A stretch of DNA of 64,000 bases from Hemileia vastatrix (Eukaryota > Basidiomycota > Pucciniomycetes > Pucciniales > Zaghouaniaceae). Shown in pieces: positions 34,282 to 44,442 of this stretch. Position 1 is the stretch's first letter. Each line of letters starts with the position of its first letter. The DNA lies in assembly GCA_030280995.1 (NCBI GenBank), contig JASXTE010000008.1, positions 27,610,193 to 27,674,192 on the forward strand, read 5' to 3'. The notes under the pieces are model-generated. The model saw nothing but the letters and a program-made list of their open reading frames with translations, was not told the DNA's origin and searched no databases. The position numbers were made by a program, and so were the translations under genes.

Positions 34282-35261
34282 ATGTCTACACCTCAAAGCT
34301 CCAGCAAATTTGAAAATAAGAGAAAACGGTCACCAAATTGGTCTCAAAATGAGGAGGAACAACTCGCTATATCTTGGATTTTTATTAGCAAGCAACCAGA
34401 ATTTTCTACATTCCAATCTGGGGAGATGTTTTATAGGAAAATCAAAAGCCATTTTAATGAGTATAGCAAGACACAATATAGATATCATGAACAGATTAGA
34501 ATCCGGTAAGTTTTATTTAATTTGTAGACTTACATTTGTATTTAAACTTGTTTATTATTTTTCAATAATCAACCTTAGATAGCAAGCCCTTAACACGTCC
34601 ACCTTGAAGTTCAGCGCTATCTATAGCTCAATTGAAAGAAGCCCACCTAGTGGAATCTCACCCAGTGACTGGATGAGGCTTGCACTATCTCTTTATCAAG
34701 AACAAACTAAATCATCTTTTAAAAGCTTGACTGAGTGGGACAAACTTAGGCATGTTCCTAAATGGAGACTTGATACAAGTAAATATCTTAAATCTAGCAA
34801 CCCATACTCAAGTGATATCAATAGAGTAGAAGAGGCAAGCAACAATATTAAAGTGGAAAAACGTAGTGGCACCCCACAATCAGCCTTTTCTCCATGTCCT
34901 CTGGGTCTAAAATCTTCAAAAAGACTTTGTATTATTGAAGCAAAAAATCTCAAGGAAAAAAACTAACCTGGATTTGCAAATGGGTAAAATGGAAGAAAAT
35001 TGATTATCAGAAATGAAGTTAACTAAAAAACAAAATGAGCTTACCAAACAGAAAATTCTACTTACAAAAGAGAAACTTTCAATTCAAAAAGAGCGCCTCC
35101 ATTTGGACAAAGAGAAAAATATAAGGGAAATGAGAGGTAATGATATGAAACAACTTCTACTACTTAAAGAAAATAATTTTTGTACTGATGAAGACATAGA
35201 GGTTTTACAAAAAATGAAGGAGGACATGAAAAGGAGGTGTATTGAAAAGAGTAACTCTTGA
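34282..35261 (+). pseudogene. Harbinger 2 SANT/NAM-associated partner gene, broken
   Basis: Exon 1 (34282-34505) gives MSTPQSSSKFENKRKRSPNW and the SANT-like SQNEEEQLAISWIFISKQPE. Exon 2 from 34579 continues with QALNTSTLKFSAIYSSIE, the region that follows Trp in NAM-associated/Myb proteins; that Trp is TAG here (34580-34582). Further stops after AKNLKEKN (about 34964) and in the 34980-35010 stretch separate the C-terminal coiled coil (35013-35261, KLTKKQNELTKQKILLTKEK...). A fragment of the same C-terminus lies at 53657. The gene normally supplies DNA binding for the transposase; this copy cannot make the full protein. Confidence 0.72.
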
Positions 35262-35423
35262 TTTAGTTTGTTAATTATTGTTTTATTTGTGAATTTTAAA
35301 ATATATATAATGATTTAAAGAAAAATAAAAGTGCATCAAAATGAATATGAAAGAGCAGTAATTTTAAAAAGAAGTGTGAGCCAAAAATAAAACTAATTAT
35401 ATTTATTACTTGTATGGAGAGGA

Positions 35424-36036
35424 GTAAAATTACTTACCAGTAATTAGTTGGAAGAGCCATTTTCTGCAAGGGCATTTGGGTTACCGTGTGGAGTATGTGA
35501 GGAAAAAATGCAGTCAAAAGATCCATTTGCTGCTTTCCTGCAAGAAAAAAAAAAGAAAAAAAGGGCAAGAGGAGAGAGGAGGGAAATAACTTACCAGTAA
35601 ATTAATTGGATGAGCCATTTGGTGTATGCCTACAAGAAAGAAAAAAAGAAAAACAAAATAGGCGAGAGGAGATAAATTACTTACTATTTATTTTTTTTTC
35701 CTCTTACTTTTTTCTTTCTTTCAGGCAAGCACCAAATGAATCTTTCAATTAATTACTGGTAAGATATTTCCCTCCTCTCTCCTCTTGCCCTTTTTTTCCT
35801 CTTACTTTTTTCTTTCTTGCAGGCAAGCACCAAATGGCTTGTCCGATTAATTACTGGTAAGATATTTCCCTCCTCTCTCCTCTTGCCCTTTTTTCCTCTT
35901 ACTTTTTTCTTTCTTACAGGCAAGCACCAAATGGCTCTTCCGATTAATTACTGGTAAGATATTTCCCTCCTATCTCCTCTTGCCCTTTTTTTTTCTTTTT
36001 TTTATTTCTTGCAGGCAAGCAGCAAATGGATCTTCC
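35424..36036. repeat. inverted tandem arrays of ~98-bp exon/intron-like units
   Basis: On plus, units at 35725, 35823, 35920 and 36015 have the form TTTCTTnCAG, then GCAAGCACCAAATGG...ATTAATTACTG (34 bp), then GTAAGATATTTCCCTCC and a polypyrimidine stretch. On minus, 35650-35424 carries the same units in opposite orientation (GGCATACACCAAATGGCTCA; GTAAGTTATTTCCC; TTTCTTGCAGG). Every 34-bp block has a good acceptor before it and a good donor after it. Centre of the palindrome is about 35690. Confidence 0.85.
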
Positions 36037-36874
36037 GACTACACTTTGAGCTTTCTAGGAGGCCCAGAAATAATATATATACTGGTCTGTTCCATGCCTT
36101 TTGACTCAATTTTCTTCTTTTTAATTATTATTTACATAATGTCTTACAAGTATTACATATATTTAGTTTTATTTTCAACTCACACTTCATTTTATTTTTA
36201 TATATTATTATAAAATAATAATCTTGTAATTTTCCTCATCAACAAGAACAATATATTGATTTGTCTTTGAAGTTGCTTTCAATCCACTATGTTCTTGTAA
36301 ATAAAACAATCAGAGAATTTTGAAATAAAAAAGAGACTTTGTAAAAGATAAAATACAAGTTTCAGAAATAACTGCTAATCATCAATGATGCATAAAAAAA
36401 AGTTTGGAGGTGCACCAAATATCTTTTGCCACTCCCTCCCAGGTGTGGTAAAAATATTGGGTAAAGGCTCTTTGGACATATAGGATTCCCTGGGCAAGAT
36501 ATTCTTGTTCAAGGAAGCCAAGAAATATATAAAGTCTGCATTAAAGCTATCACCAACCACAAAAAAGGCTGGCACTTGCTAACAAGCTTTATATATATAA
36601 TATAAATTTATCTCAAATTTTTATAATTTTTTAGTACTACACCCTTAAATTCTCATGTTATTCTATTGGGTGCGCATGTGATAGGTTAGTTGCACTTCTC
36701 AATAGTTAAGGCTTGGGAAACTTATCCCAAGACTATTTTATATAATAAAAAGTATAGATACATTTGTATTACTACTTATCTCATTCTGAAAATATATGTT
36801 GCTTATGGGCGGCCTGATACTATTGCTAGGTTAGTTGCACTGCTCAATAGTTATAAACATTTAGTAATCATAAA

Positions 36875-38226
36875 TTATTCCCTTTGTATATATTCAAATC
36901 TTCCTCTATTTTTCCAAATATGTTTCTTCAGATTCTCTCGCAATTCAAAATGTGTGTCGTAATTGTGAAGCTCCTGGCTGTTCTGAATAAAATTCACTAA
37001 GCTGTTTGTCAAAGAAGGATCTTGGTGGTTTGTTGAAAGTTGACATTGAATGGATTGTTCATTTAGGTAAGGATCTGATTCTGATTTTGCTTCCACTATC
37101 ATGTTGTGTAAGATTATACAACAGGTCATTGTCTCCTTCACTTCTTCAATATGCCATAGACAACATGGCTGGGTTAGCATGCCCCCCCTACTTTGCAACA
37201 CCCCAAAAGCACGTTCTATGTCCTTTCTATCACTTTCTTGTAATTTAGAGTAATATCGGCTTTCCTCATCTTGCGGATGAGAAATTGTTTTGACCAGTGT
37301 TGACCATGGTGGGTAAATACCATCAGCAAGGTAGTAACCATTTTTATAAATTCTATTATTTATTTTATATGTTACACCATCTTGACTACAGGCCAAAAGT
37401 TTATCAAACAAGTTGCTGTGATGAAGAACATTGATGTCTTTTAAAGCTCCAGGTGATCCAAAGAAAGCATGCCAAATTTGTAAGTTTTTGCTTGCTACAG
37501 CTTCCAATATCATTGTTGGAGTTTTTTCCTTCCCCTGGAACTGACCAGCCCAGGCTGTGGGGCAATTTTTCCACTCCCATTGCATCCCATCAATATTGCC
37601 AAGACATCCCAGAAACCCCCTGTCTTTGTACTCCCTCAAAATCTTGGTTTTCTCCACAGCGTTTGGTTCTTGTAAATACTCACTTTTGTATAAAGATATG
37701 ATGTCTTTAACAAAAGTTTTCAATGCCTTTAGTGAAGTGGTTTCAGCTATGAAAACATACTCATCAGTTGAGTTGGCCAAAATCCCAAAGACAAGCTGGC
37801 AAAGTACAATAGTTAGCTTTTGGTGAGGTGTCAATCCAAGTTTCCTGCAGATATCCTGTAGTAATGTAGTTAGTAAAAAATTGAGAAAAAGTGTGATGGA
37901 TATTATTAAAAAAATACTATACTTACAGATTTTAAAACCCAATATTTATTGTGCATCTGTAGATCCTCAACAATTTTTGTAAATAGATCTTTGCTTATTC
38001 TAAATTGGCGCTCAAAAAAAATATTGTTGTAAACAGGGTTTTGCCCAAAGTAGTTTTTCATTAAGTGTGCAGTACCAGTGTAACAGTCTCGTTGTATCAT
38101 TTTTTTCTTTGGTCTTGGTGTAGTTGAATTAGATGATTGATTGTTGCAATAGGTAGTTAACAAATATGTAAGAAGGAGATCTTCTTCTTCCATGTCTAAT
38201 AATTCATCAAGGAAATTTAAAGACAT
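36875..38226 (-). CDS. Harbinger 2 DDE transposase, intact
   Basis: Two exons (38226-37927 and 37855-36875) join as ...YWVLKS-DICRKLGL..., giving 426 aa without a stop. ATG at 38226 (MSLNFLDELLDMEEEDLL) is preferred; the upstream in-frame ATG at 38430 lies very close to the terminal repeat. Domain order: N-terminal helical part (QRDCYTGTAHLMKNYFGQNP), then the plant-transposon-protein/Harbinger nuclease core with D in GNIDGMQWEWKNCP, D in GSPGALKDINVLHHS and E in RKDIERAFGVLQSRGGML. These are the DDE residues. The enzyme would cut at the GAGCATC ends and insert into TWA sites. The gene is minus-strand and its start faces the right terminal repeat. With an intact triad and perfect target duplication it may be active if the partner protein is supplied elsewhere. 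Confidence 0.88.
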
Positions 38227-38469
38227 GGGAAATGTAACAGTTGAGTGAAGAAAAATGAGTATGGTAGAAGGAGGGATAGAAGAAATTAGTACCGTGGAAG
38301 CAGTGATGTTATTGAATAAACCAAGAAACACAAGTGATGAATATTTTGTGTAACTCACAAATAGTGAATTTTTTGAAAAATGAGTGTGGAATGATATCAT
38401 AAATTTGTACAACTCAGAAGTAATATGCATGTAAGCGGGAGTTACACAACCGAACGAGTGTGGATGCTC

Positions 38470-39178
38470 TAAGATATCCCTGATGGGGATATTTTAGGGA
38501 GGGACATAAGGATAGAAAGATATGTGCAAGAAAAATATGTGCGAGATAAATATGTGTCAAGAAAATATGTGCAGAAAAAATATGCAAGGAAAATAAGTGT
38601 AAGAAAAATATCTTGCAGCCATGGGAAATTTTGTCTTCTAATTTTTTTTCCTCAAAAAAATGATTTTTTTTCATTTTTTATTTTTTATCCCCTTTTTTAC
38701 AATTTATTTGAAAAAAAAAATTCTCATGGTGGCAAATGATTTTCATTACACTTACTTTTCTCGCACTTATTTTTCTTACACTTACTTTTCTTACATTTAT
38801 TTTTCTGACCTTATGCCCCTCCCTAAAATATCCCTAACTCGCGCAGGATATCCCCATCAGGGATATCTTACTTGGTGTGTAGTGTAAGTGTAAGAAAAAT
38901 ATCTGCAGCCATGGGAAATTTTGTTTTTTGACTTTTATTTTCTCTCAAAAAACTGATTTCATATTTCATTTTTTTTCTCTTTTTTTACAATTTATTTGTA
39001 AAAAAAAAAAAAAATTCTCATGGTCGCAAATGATTTTTCTTACACTTACTTTTCTCGCACTTATTTTTCTTGCACTTACTTTTTTTACATTTACTTTTCT
39101 GACCTTATGTCACTCCCTAAATTATCCCTAACTTGTGCTGGATATCCCCATCAGGGATATCTTACTTGGTGCATAGTG
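38470..39178. mobile_element. family-B CACTA-type MITEs, right part of the cluster
   Basis: One copy resumes after the Harbinger 2 target duplication (TAAGATATCCCTGATGGGG) and ends CTTGGTGTGTAGTG at 38884. A second, lacking its left end, runs from 38885 to CTTGGTGCATAGTG at 39178. Both carry TTATGYCCCTCCCTAAAATA-type right halves. The 67-86-codon ORFs here are repeat translations. Confidence 0.8.
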
Positions 39179-39179
39179 G

Positions 39180-39383
39180 GAGATTATTTTTTTATCTCTG
39201 GTTGGCATTTGGAAGCTCAACAAGACAAAGTAGAAATCTGTGTAGAAAAAAAGTATTTTGGGGGTTCTGGGTGAGTTCAGTAAAGCTCAACTTTATACAC
39301 AACTCATGTGTGTTCAGTCAGTGGTGAAAAAAGTATCAAAGTTAAAGAATCGCTAGCGATTCTGCCTCCCATATTTTTTGGTG
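39180..39383. mobile_element. diverged family-A-like CACTA MITE
   Basis: It contains GAGTTCAGTAAAGCTC, CATGTGTGTTCAGTCAGTGG and a right end with AGAATCGCTAGCGATTCT, then CTCCCATATTTTTTGGTG. The layout copies family A, but the dyad arms differ (GAATC/GATTC rather than GACTT/AAGTC). The left end is unclear. Confidence 0.6.
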
Positions 39384-39395
39384 CATAATATTCAA

Positions 39396-39760
39396 CACTA
39401 CACCGAAGGTGTGATATACAAAACAGGTATATTCACGGATGGGCTGGGTATATTTTAAAACTTTTATTTCTTGCCTACAATGCTTCATCTTCTTTTTTTT
39501 GAATTTGAATTTGAATTTATTTATTTTTTTATCTTTATCTTTATCTTTCTTTTTTTTTTTTTTGGAAGGGGCAAAGACATTTACCCTCAGAAAAAAAAGT
39601 ATTCTTGGCTTAAAACCTAGTTTTCGGGAGATAATATTTTTTTTTCTTTTTTGAAACTTATAATTCCTTGAAAAAAAAAATTAACCTTATGCCCCCCTAG
39701 AATAAACCCAACCCAACTGTGAATATACCTATTGGGTATATCGCGCTTTACTTTATTACT
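39396..39760. mobile_element. family-C CACTA-type MITE downstream of the esterase gene
   Basis: It begins CACTACACCGAAGGTGTGATATAC and has AGGTATATTCACGGATGGGC; the right part carries the inverse (CAACTGTGAATATACCTATT, then GGGTATATCGCGC). The right terminus is decayed. The interior has T-runs and no gene. It ends about 60 bp beyond the esterase stop codon and may form part of its 3' flank. Confidence 0.68.
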
Positions 39761-39822
39761 ATAAAAAAGTAAATCTTTATATTGACCGTCAAGAAGATGA
39801 AATCTTTTTCTTTTGGATGCAG

Positions 39823-41006
39823 CTAACTATCTGAAACCAACTGTTTGGTATAAAACTTCTCCATCGACTTCTCAATATCAGATAAATCAATATCATCGAA
39901 CGACGGATAATACGAAACCATGTCATTTGGGAGCAAATTATGATAATGTTCGCTGATCTTCTTCATAAGCTCTAATATCAACATGAACGTCAAAAGCATA
40001 TAATTAGTTTAAAATGAGAGAAAAGTGGGTGAAAGAGACGGGGGAGGGAGAGGGGCAAAAAATAAATTGTAAAAAAAGTGCTGGAACCGGGCCTCATGTG
40101 GAACAAATCTACCTTCATAGACAATACCATAGCCATCGGCACTCAGATGGATTCCGTCATTCAGAAGATATTTCGCCAAGCCTTTGTCATCAGAACTTGC
40201 AGCCTCATTAATAGAATTCCAAGCATCCACAACGGGCAAACCCAATTGAACACCGACTTTTTTAACCTCCTCAGCATATTCAAAAGCTAGTTGAGGATCT
40301 CGGTCCATATCCTCAGGCTTCCAGTTCTCTTTGATTCGAGCGGAATGTGCAGCATAAAGTTCGCGGGACAAGGGGGGAGGCGTAATCAAGATGGTTCTGA
40401 CTGAGCGTGAAGCGCCTTTAATCTCTCTGACGATTTTTTTAAGACCGGTGTTAAATTTTTCGAGCGGCACATGCCGTTCAAAACCGAGCACGGAGGCATC
40501 ATTTGTACCAAACCACACGATCTGAAGAAAGAGTCAAAATGGAAAAGGGATAAGTATGTTATGGAAAAAAAAAAAAAAAAAAAAAAGACTATGTGAGACA
40601 GGTGAGAAACATACAGCAAGAGTAGGAATGCGGAGACGTGGACGGAAAACGTGTTTGGCGATGGTGAGTCCCATAATAACTGGATGAGGTTGGTGAGCAA
40701 TATAGGGCAACATCACAACGCAATACACGGCACTAAAAAAGTTACACTCACCGTTGTAGCCTGGAAGCCCAAGGTTGAAGACATTCCTGCCATGGGCGAA
40801 AAATAAGTACAAATTACTTATTCCCTCACTTTCTCCATTATTGAAGTACTCAAGAGCAAAAACATCAGCACTTACATTTTGCCCGCGTATTGATCCGCAA
40901 GTATCGCGCCCAGTCCACCTTCCTGCCATGCTTTCTTGACTAAGCTGGCTCCGAACATAACAACTTCTCTTGGTTGCAGGCCCACATTCATCACCTCGTT
41001 AATCAT
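39823..41006 (-). CDS. SGNH/GDSL esterase, isoamyl acetate-hydrolysing esterase type
   Basis: Five exons (41006-40876, 40786-40752, 40679-40615, 40521-40113, 39971-39823) join in frame to 262 aa ending in TAG. Block I is VVMFGASL (residues 15-22), with the catalytic Ser at 21 but Ala where the family has Asp (GDS). Block II is NLGLPGYN (about 48-55), block III WFGTNDA (80-86, Asn in the oxyanion hole), block V DGIHLSADGY with Asp199 and His202 completing the triad. Length and order fit fungal IAH1 proteins, cytosolic hydrolases of short acetate esters. No signal peptide is evident. Start choice: first ATG; MNVGLQP six codons later is an alternative. Flanking sequence is transposons on both sides. 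The G-A-S change is seen directly; its effect is unknown. Confidence 0.88.
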
Positions 41007-42033
41007 TGTTTATTCTCTTCTTCAATCTTTAATAGGATATCTGAAAATAATCTAAAAGTATGTGGCTTTGATTGGATATGTTCCTGCTTCGGAGCAGTTC
41101 TCAAATATTTTGTGAAGGCTTTATAAAAACCTGGAGGATTTTAAAGATGTTGAGGCTTTGAAATATACCATTATAGAGAAAACTTAAAGTGAAACAGCTA
41201 TTCTAAGATACAAGTTTAAACACAGCCAATGTAACCTAAAACAAAAAAATTGAACAAAAATAAGAGGTGTATCAGTCTGATGAATCAAAGTAAAGACAAC
41301 TAAAATCGACCTTTTCCAGAGTTAAAATATTGATAATCATCAATTAAGATTGATTCTAGCCATTAGTCCAAGTGTGGTGCGACATCATGATTCATGTTTT
41401 TCTTAGTGATCTTTGTTAAGAGTCTTGAAGGTTTAATTATGCTACGAAAATTCAGTGTGCGGCGGACTGCATTAAAATCCGTCCGCACCCTTATCCCTGC
41501 TCTACTTTCCAACATCCACCCCCATTAATACTACCAACACCATTCGTTACGCCACAAGGCGTAACAAATGCGTAACAGTTGTGTAACGGTAGCATAATAA
41601 ATACATAACAATCTTTATGTCCCCTACCAATCAATAATAATTGTTATGTATTTGTTACACAACCGTTACGCAACTGTTACGCCGTGTGGCGTAACAAACA
41701 AATTTGGTAGTGTAAGTAGGATGACTCGCCAAAATGATTTCCTGAACTTAGTTCGCGTTTACAGCCAGGCCAAAAGATTTTGCGGTATTATTGACGAAAA
41801 AATCAAAGTTTCCCTCACTAAAAAATGATTTGCCTATCTAAAAGAAAGTACCTCAGACGTATCTCCGACCCTTACCCGGTCACTTTTCCTTTTCATGCTT
41901 TATTAGGAGGTCTCAAATATGGTAAATCAGCCATTAAAAAATCACATTTTTTTTCAAGAAGAAAAATATGTAATCAAATTCCAATTGTGATTTTTTTTAC
42001 TTCTTAAAACCTTTCTTTTGATGACTTATCATT
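41007..42033. other. esterase upstream intergenic region
   Basis: It holds the esterase promoter side and a palindromic MITE (41546-41695). A 60-codon ORF (41646-41828, ending QAKRFCGIIDEKIKVSLTKK) overlaps the MITE end and has no recognisable homology. No other gene is seen. Confidence 0.5.
41546..41695. mobile_element. 150-bp fold-back MITE with GTTACGCC ends
   Basis: The left half GTTACGCCACAAGGCGTAAC...TGCGTAACAGTTGTGTAACGG is matched by the inverse right half (CCGTTACGCAACTGTTACGC...GTGTGGCGTAAC). GTTAC/GTAAC occurs many times in about 150 bp. Each arm end is itself a small palindrome (GTTACGCCACAAGGCGTAAC). No clear target duplication was found. Confidence 0.75.
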
Positions 42034-43207
42034 AGGGGGTGTCAGTTCTGGCAAATCCGCACTTATTTAAGTACGGATTTCCAAAACATACTAGCCCCAA
42101 CACTGGTGGATTTCAAAATGAAATAAGTCACTTATTTCACTCAAATCTGCACTTTCTCAACCAAAAGTGCTAATTTCACCATAACATCCCATTTCACTGA
42201 TTTGTCAGCATCATCCCATTCATACAAAGCACTCTGCAGCATAACACTTTATAACTCAAAACATCATACATCATTTACATTTTTATACCATAAAGGAATC
42301 ATGCCTTCCTCACCCTCAAATTGTGAAAAGCTACATCAAGCAATGACTTTCATAGCTCTTGATCTCCTCTTGGACTCTGATTGCAATTCTGATTCTGATC
42401 TTGAAGAAGATTTTCTTTTTTTATCAAAAATGGCCAGGAAATATTACCTTCATCCTAGAAAGGTTTAAGTACTTTATACCCCCAAGTACATGATCCAAAC
42501 ACTTCTTAACCTATCTGTACCCAGTTTTAGACAGTTGTTCAGGACTTCTCAGGAATGTTTCCTTAAATTGCTTGAGCTTATTCAGGACCACCCTCTCTTT
42601 CACAATAATTCTCAAAAACCACAATGTGATCCTTCAGTTCAATTGGCCATCACACTATGTTGTTTGGTTTCCAATGGTAACAGAGCTGCCTTGAAATGTT
42701 TTGAAAATATTTTTGATTTAGGGTATGGCTCTGTTAACACTTATACAAAACAATGCATCACTGCTATCAACTCCTTGGAATCTAAACTTCTTAGCTGGCC
42801 AACTAAAGTAGTTCCACTTGAATCATCTCAGATTATGAAAGCAGAGGGTTTCCCAGGATGTATTTGTTTTGTTGATGGTACTACTATTCCTTGGAGTCAG
42901 AAACCTGCTCAAGGTGGAAACATTTACTTTGACTGTAAAAAGAGGTATATTATTTTTAATTCCTTTCATTCTTTTTTTAACTAAAACAAACAACTATATC
43001 TTCTACATCAATACTCAATTTCTATTCAGCTTATATGTGACATCAACAAAAAAAATTATATCTTTCTTTGCTGGCTATCCTGGACCATGTCATGATTCCT
43101 ACATCTTTCAAAGAATGCAAATTTCAAAAGAGCCTGAAAAATTCTTTGTTGAAGAACAGTATCTTCTGGAAGATTCTGCTTACCCAGGGGGAAAAAACAT
43201 GAACTAG
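42034..43207 (+). mobile_element. truncated Harbinger 1-type element (Harbinger 3)
   Basis: It starts AGGGGGTGTCAGTTCTGG after ATT, the same terminal repeat as Harbinger 1, followed by transposase sequence in the plus orientation. Homology ends near 43200 within the transposase, so more than half of the element is missing. Confidence 0.85.
42301..43207 (+). pseudogene. Harbinger 3 transposase fragment
   Basis: MPSSPSNCEKLHQAMTF aligns with the Harbinger 1 transposase start. A TAA (42466-42468) replaces a Gln codon present in copy 1 (KPQVL). The main segment 42490-42984 has the first catalytic Asp (CFVDGTTIPW). After an intron the frame resumes near 43040 (KKIISFFAGYPGPCHDSYIF, second Asp) and ends at SAYPGGKN, before the catalytic Glu. 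It is non-functional. Its Leu at the position of the Harbinger 1 nonsense codon identifies that mutation. Confidence 0.83.
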
Positions 43208-44442
43208 ATATTAGGTTAAGTTTTTGGTCACAGGGTAGACTTCTAGGTCTGTTTTATGCAGTAGCTCTGTTTTAATGCAGTGAGAGTGACCATGGTTGTG
43301 CTAACATTTTTGTTTGTTCTTCTGATGTTTTCATGCCCCTTCACTCTCTTTGAAGACAAGTTTTTTTTGTTCATATTTCCCTCTCTGTCCTCCCCATTCA
43401 CTTTTTCTTAATGCCTTCATATTTGCTTGCTATCTCACTCCTTTCCCTTCCCCTTTGATCCATAAATATATTACTTGCTTTCCTTTTCCATCTTCTTTAT
43501 TTGAGCTCATTTTTGCACCACCCCTTCCTTATCTGCTTTACTTAAACTCATTTCTTTTTCACCCCATGTAACTCTAACATGATTACCACCACCAGGGCAT
43601 CAAGTGCATCTCCACACCTACCTGCTGTTAGATTTTCAAAGATTCAAATGTTTTAATTACATAAAATTTTAAATTTGATGTTCATATGTGAATTGAGTTT
43701 GAAATGATGGATTCTGCACAAAATTTTTGAGAAAAAAAATATTTTTCATTCCATGATTCTTTTTTCACTCCCTTACTTATTGGAATTGTTGGTTTGAGTG
43801 AATAATATTGGGGAGTTTTATCTATAATGTTTAGGCTTTCTGATCCTGATCCACAATTCAATTTTGTTGATTTCATGGAAGTAATTGTTATTGATTGTAT
43901 CACTTATACTGATTGTTTTTAATTCATGTAATCTTGCCTTTTCCTTTCACTCTCTCCTTTACTTACTCTTAGCCTCACTTTATTTATTTTTGGTTTTTCA
44001 ATCAACTATTTCTCTCTTTCTCTCAATATATATATACATATTCATTTTAAATTTTATTAGATTTAAGAAAATATAAGTTGATTTCACCTCATTGAGTATT
44101 GAAAAATTGTGGAAATGTCAAAAAAAAATTGTTTTCACCATCCACCAGGACAAATAAGGCATCTTCTTATTGTCCTGAAAAATGCACCAGCTTAAGTGGA
44201 GGACTTAATGAAACCAAGAGGCAAAGCTTGTAATCAGAAAAATTATTGCAAAATGAGAAAGAAGGTAGTCTAGGTGGCATATGTTTTTGTTTGATTAAGT
44301 TGTGAGCTAGGTTATCAATATAAATATATGCTATTGGCTTGATAGTTAATGTTGAGCTGTATATAAAAAGTGAGATCAGTGAGGAATCATAGATGTGGTC
44401 CATAGTTGAAAAAGAGAGAGGAAACCAAAATTACTTTTTTCA
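43208..44442. other. AT-rich interval without recognisable genes
   Basis: This lies between the truncated Harbinger 3 and the last recognisable DOCK exon. It has pyrimidine-rich stretches (43350-43560) and short ORFs without motifs. DOCK 3' exons may be present but too decayed to recognise. Confidence 0.5.

Larger units (their letters stand above)
33910..38469. mobile_element. PIF/Harbinger-type two-gene DNA transposon (Harbinger 2)
   Basis: The terminal inverted repeat GAGCATC(T)CCACTC.TTCGGT is flanked by TAA on both sides, the canonical PIF/Harbinger target duplication. The element is 4,560 bp and sits inside a family-B MITE (CAAG-TAA / TAA-GATATCCC). It encodes an intact DDE transposase on minus and a broken SANT/NAM-like partner on plus, with an unusual inverted array of exon-like repeats between them. 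Confidence 0.93.
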
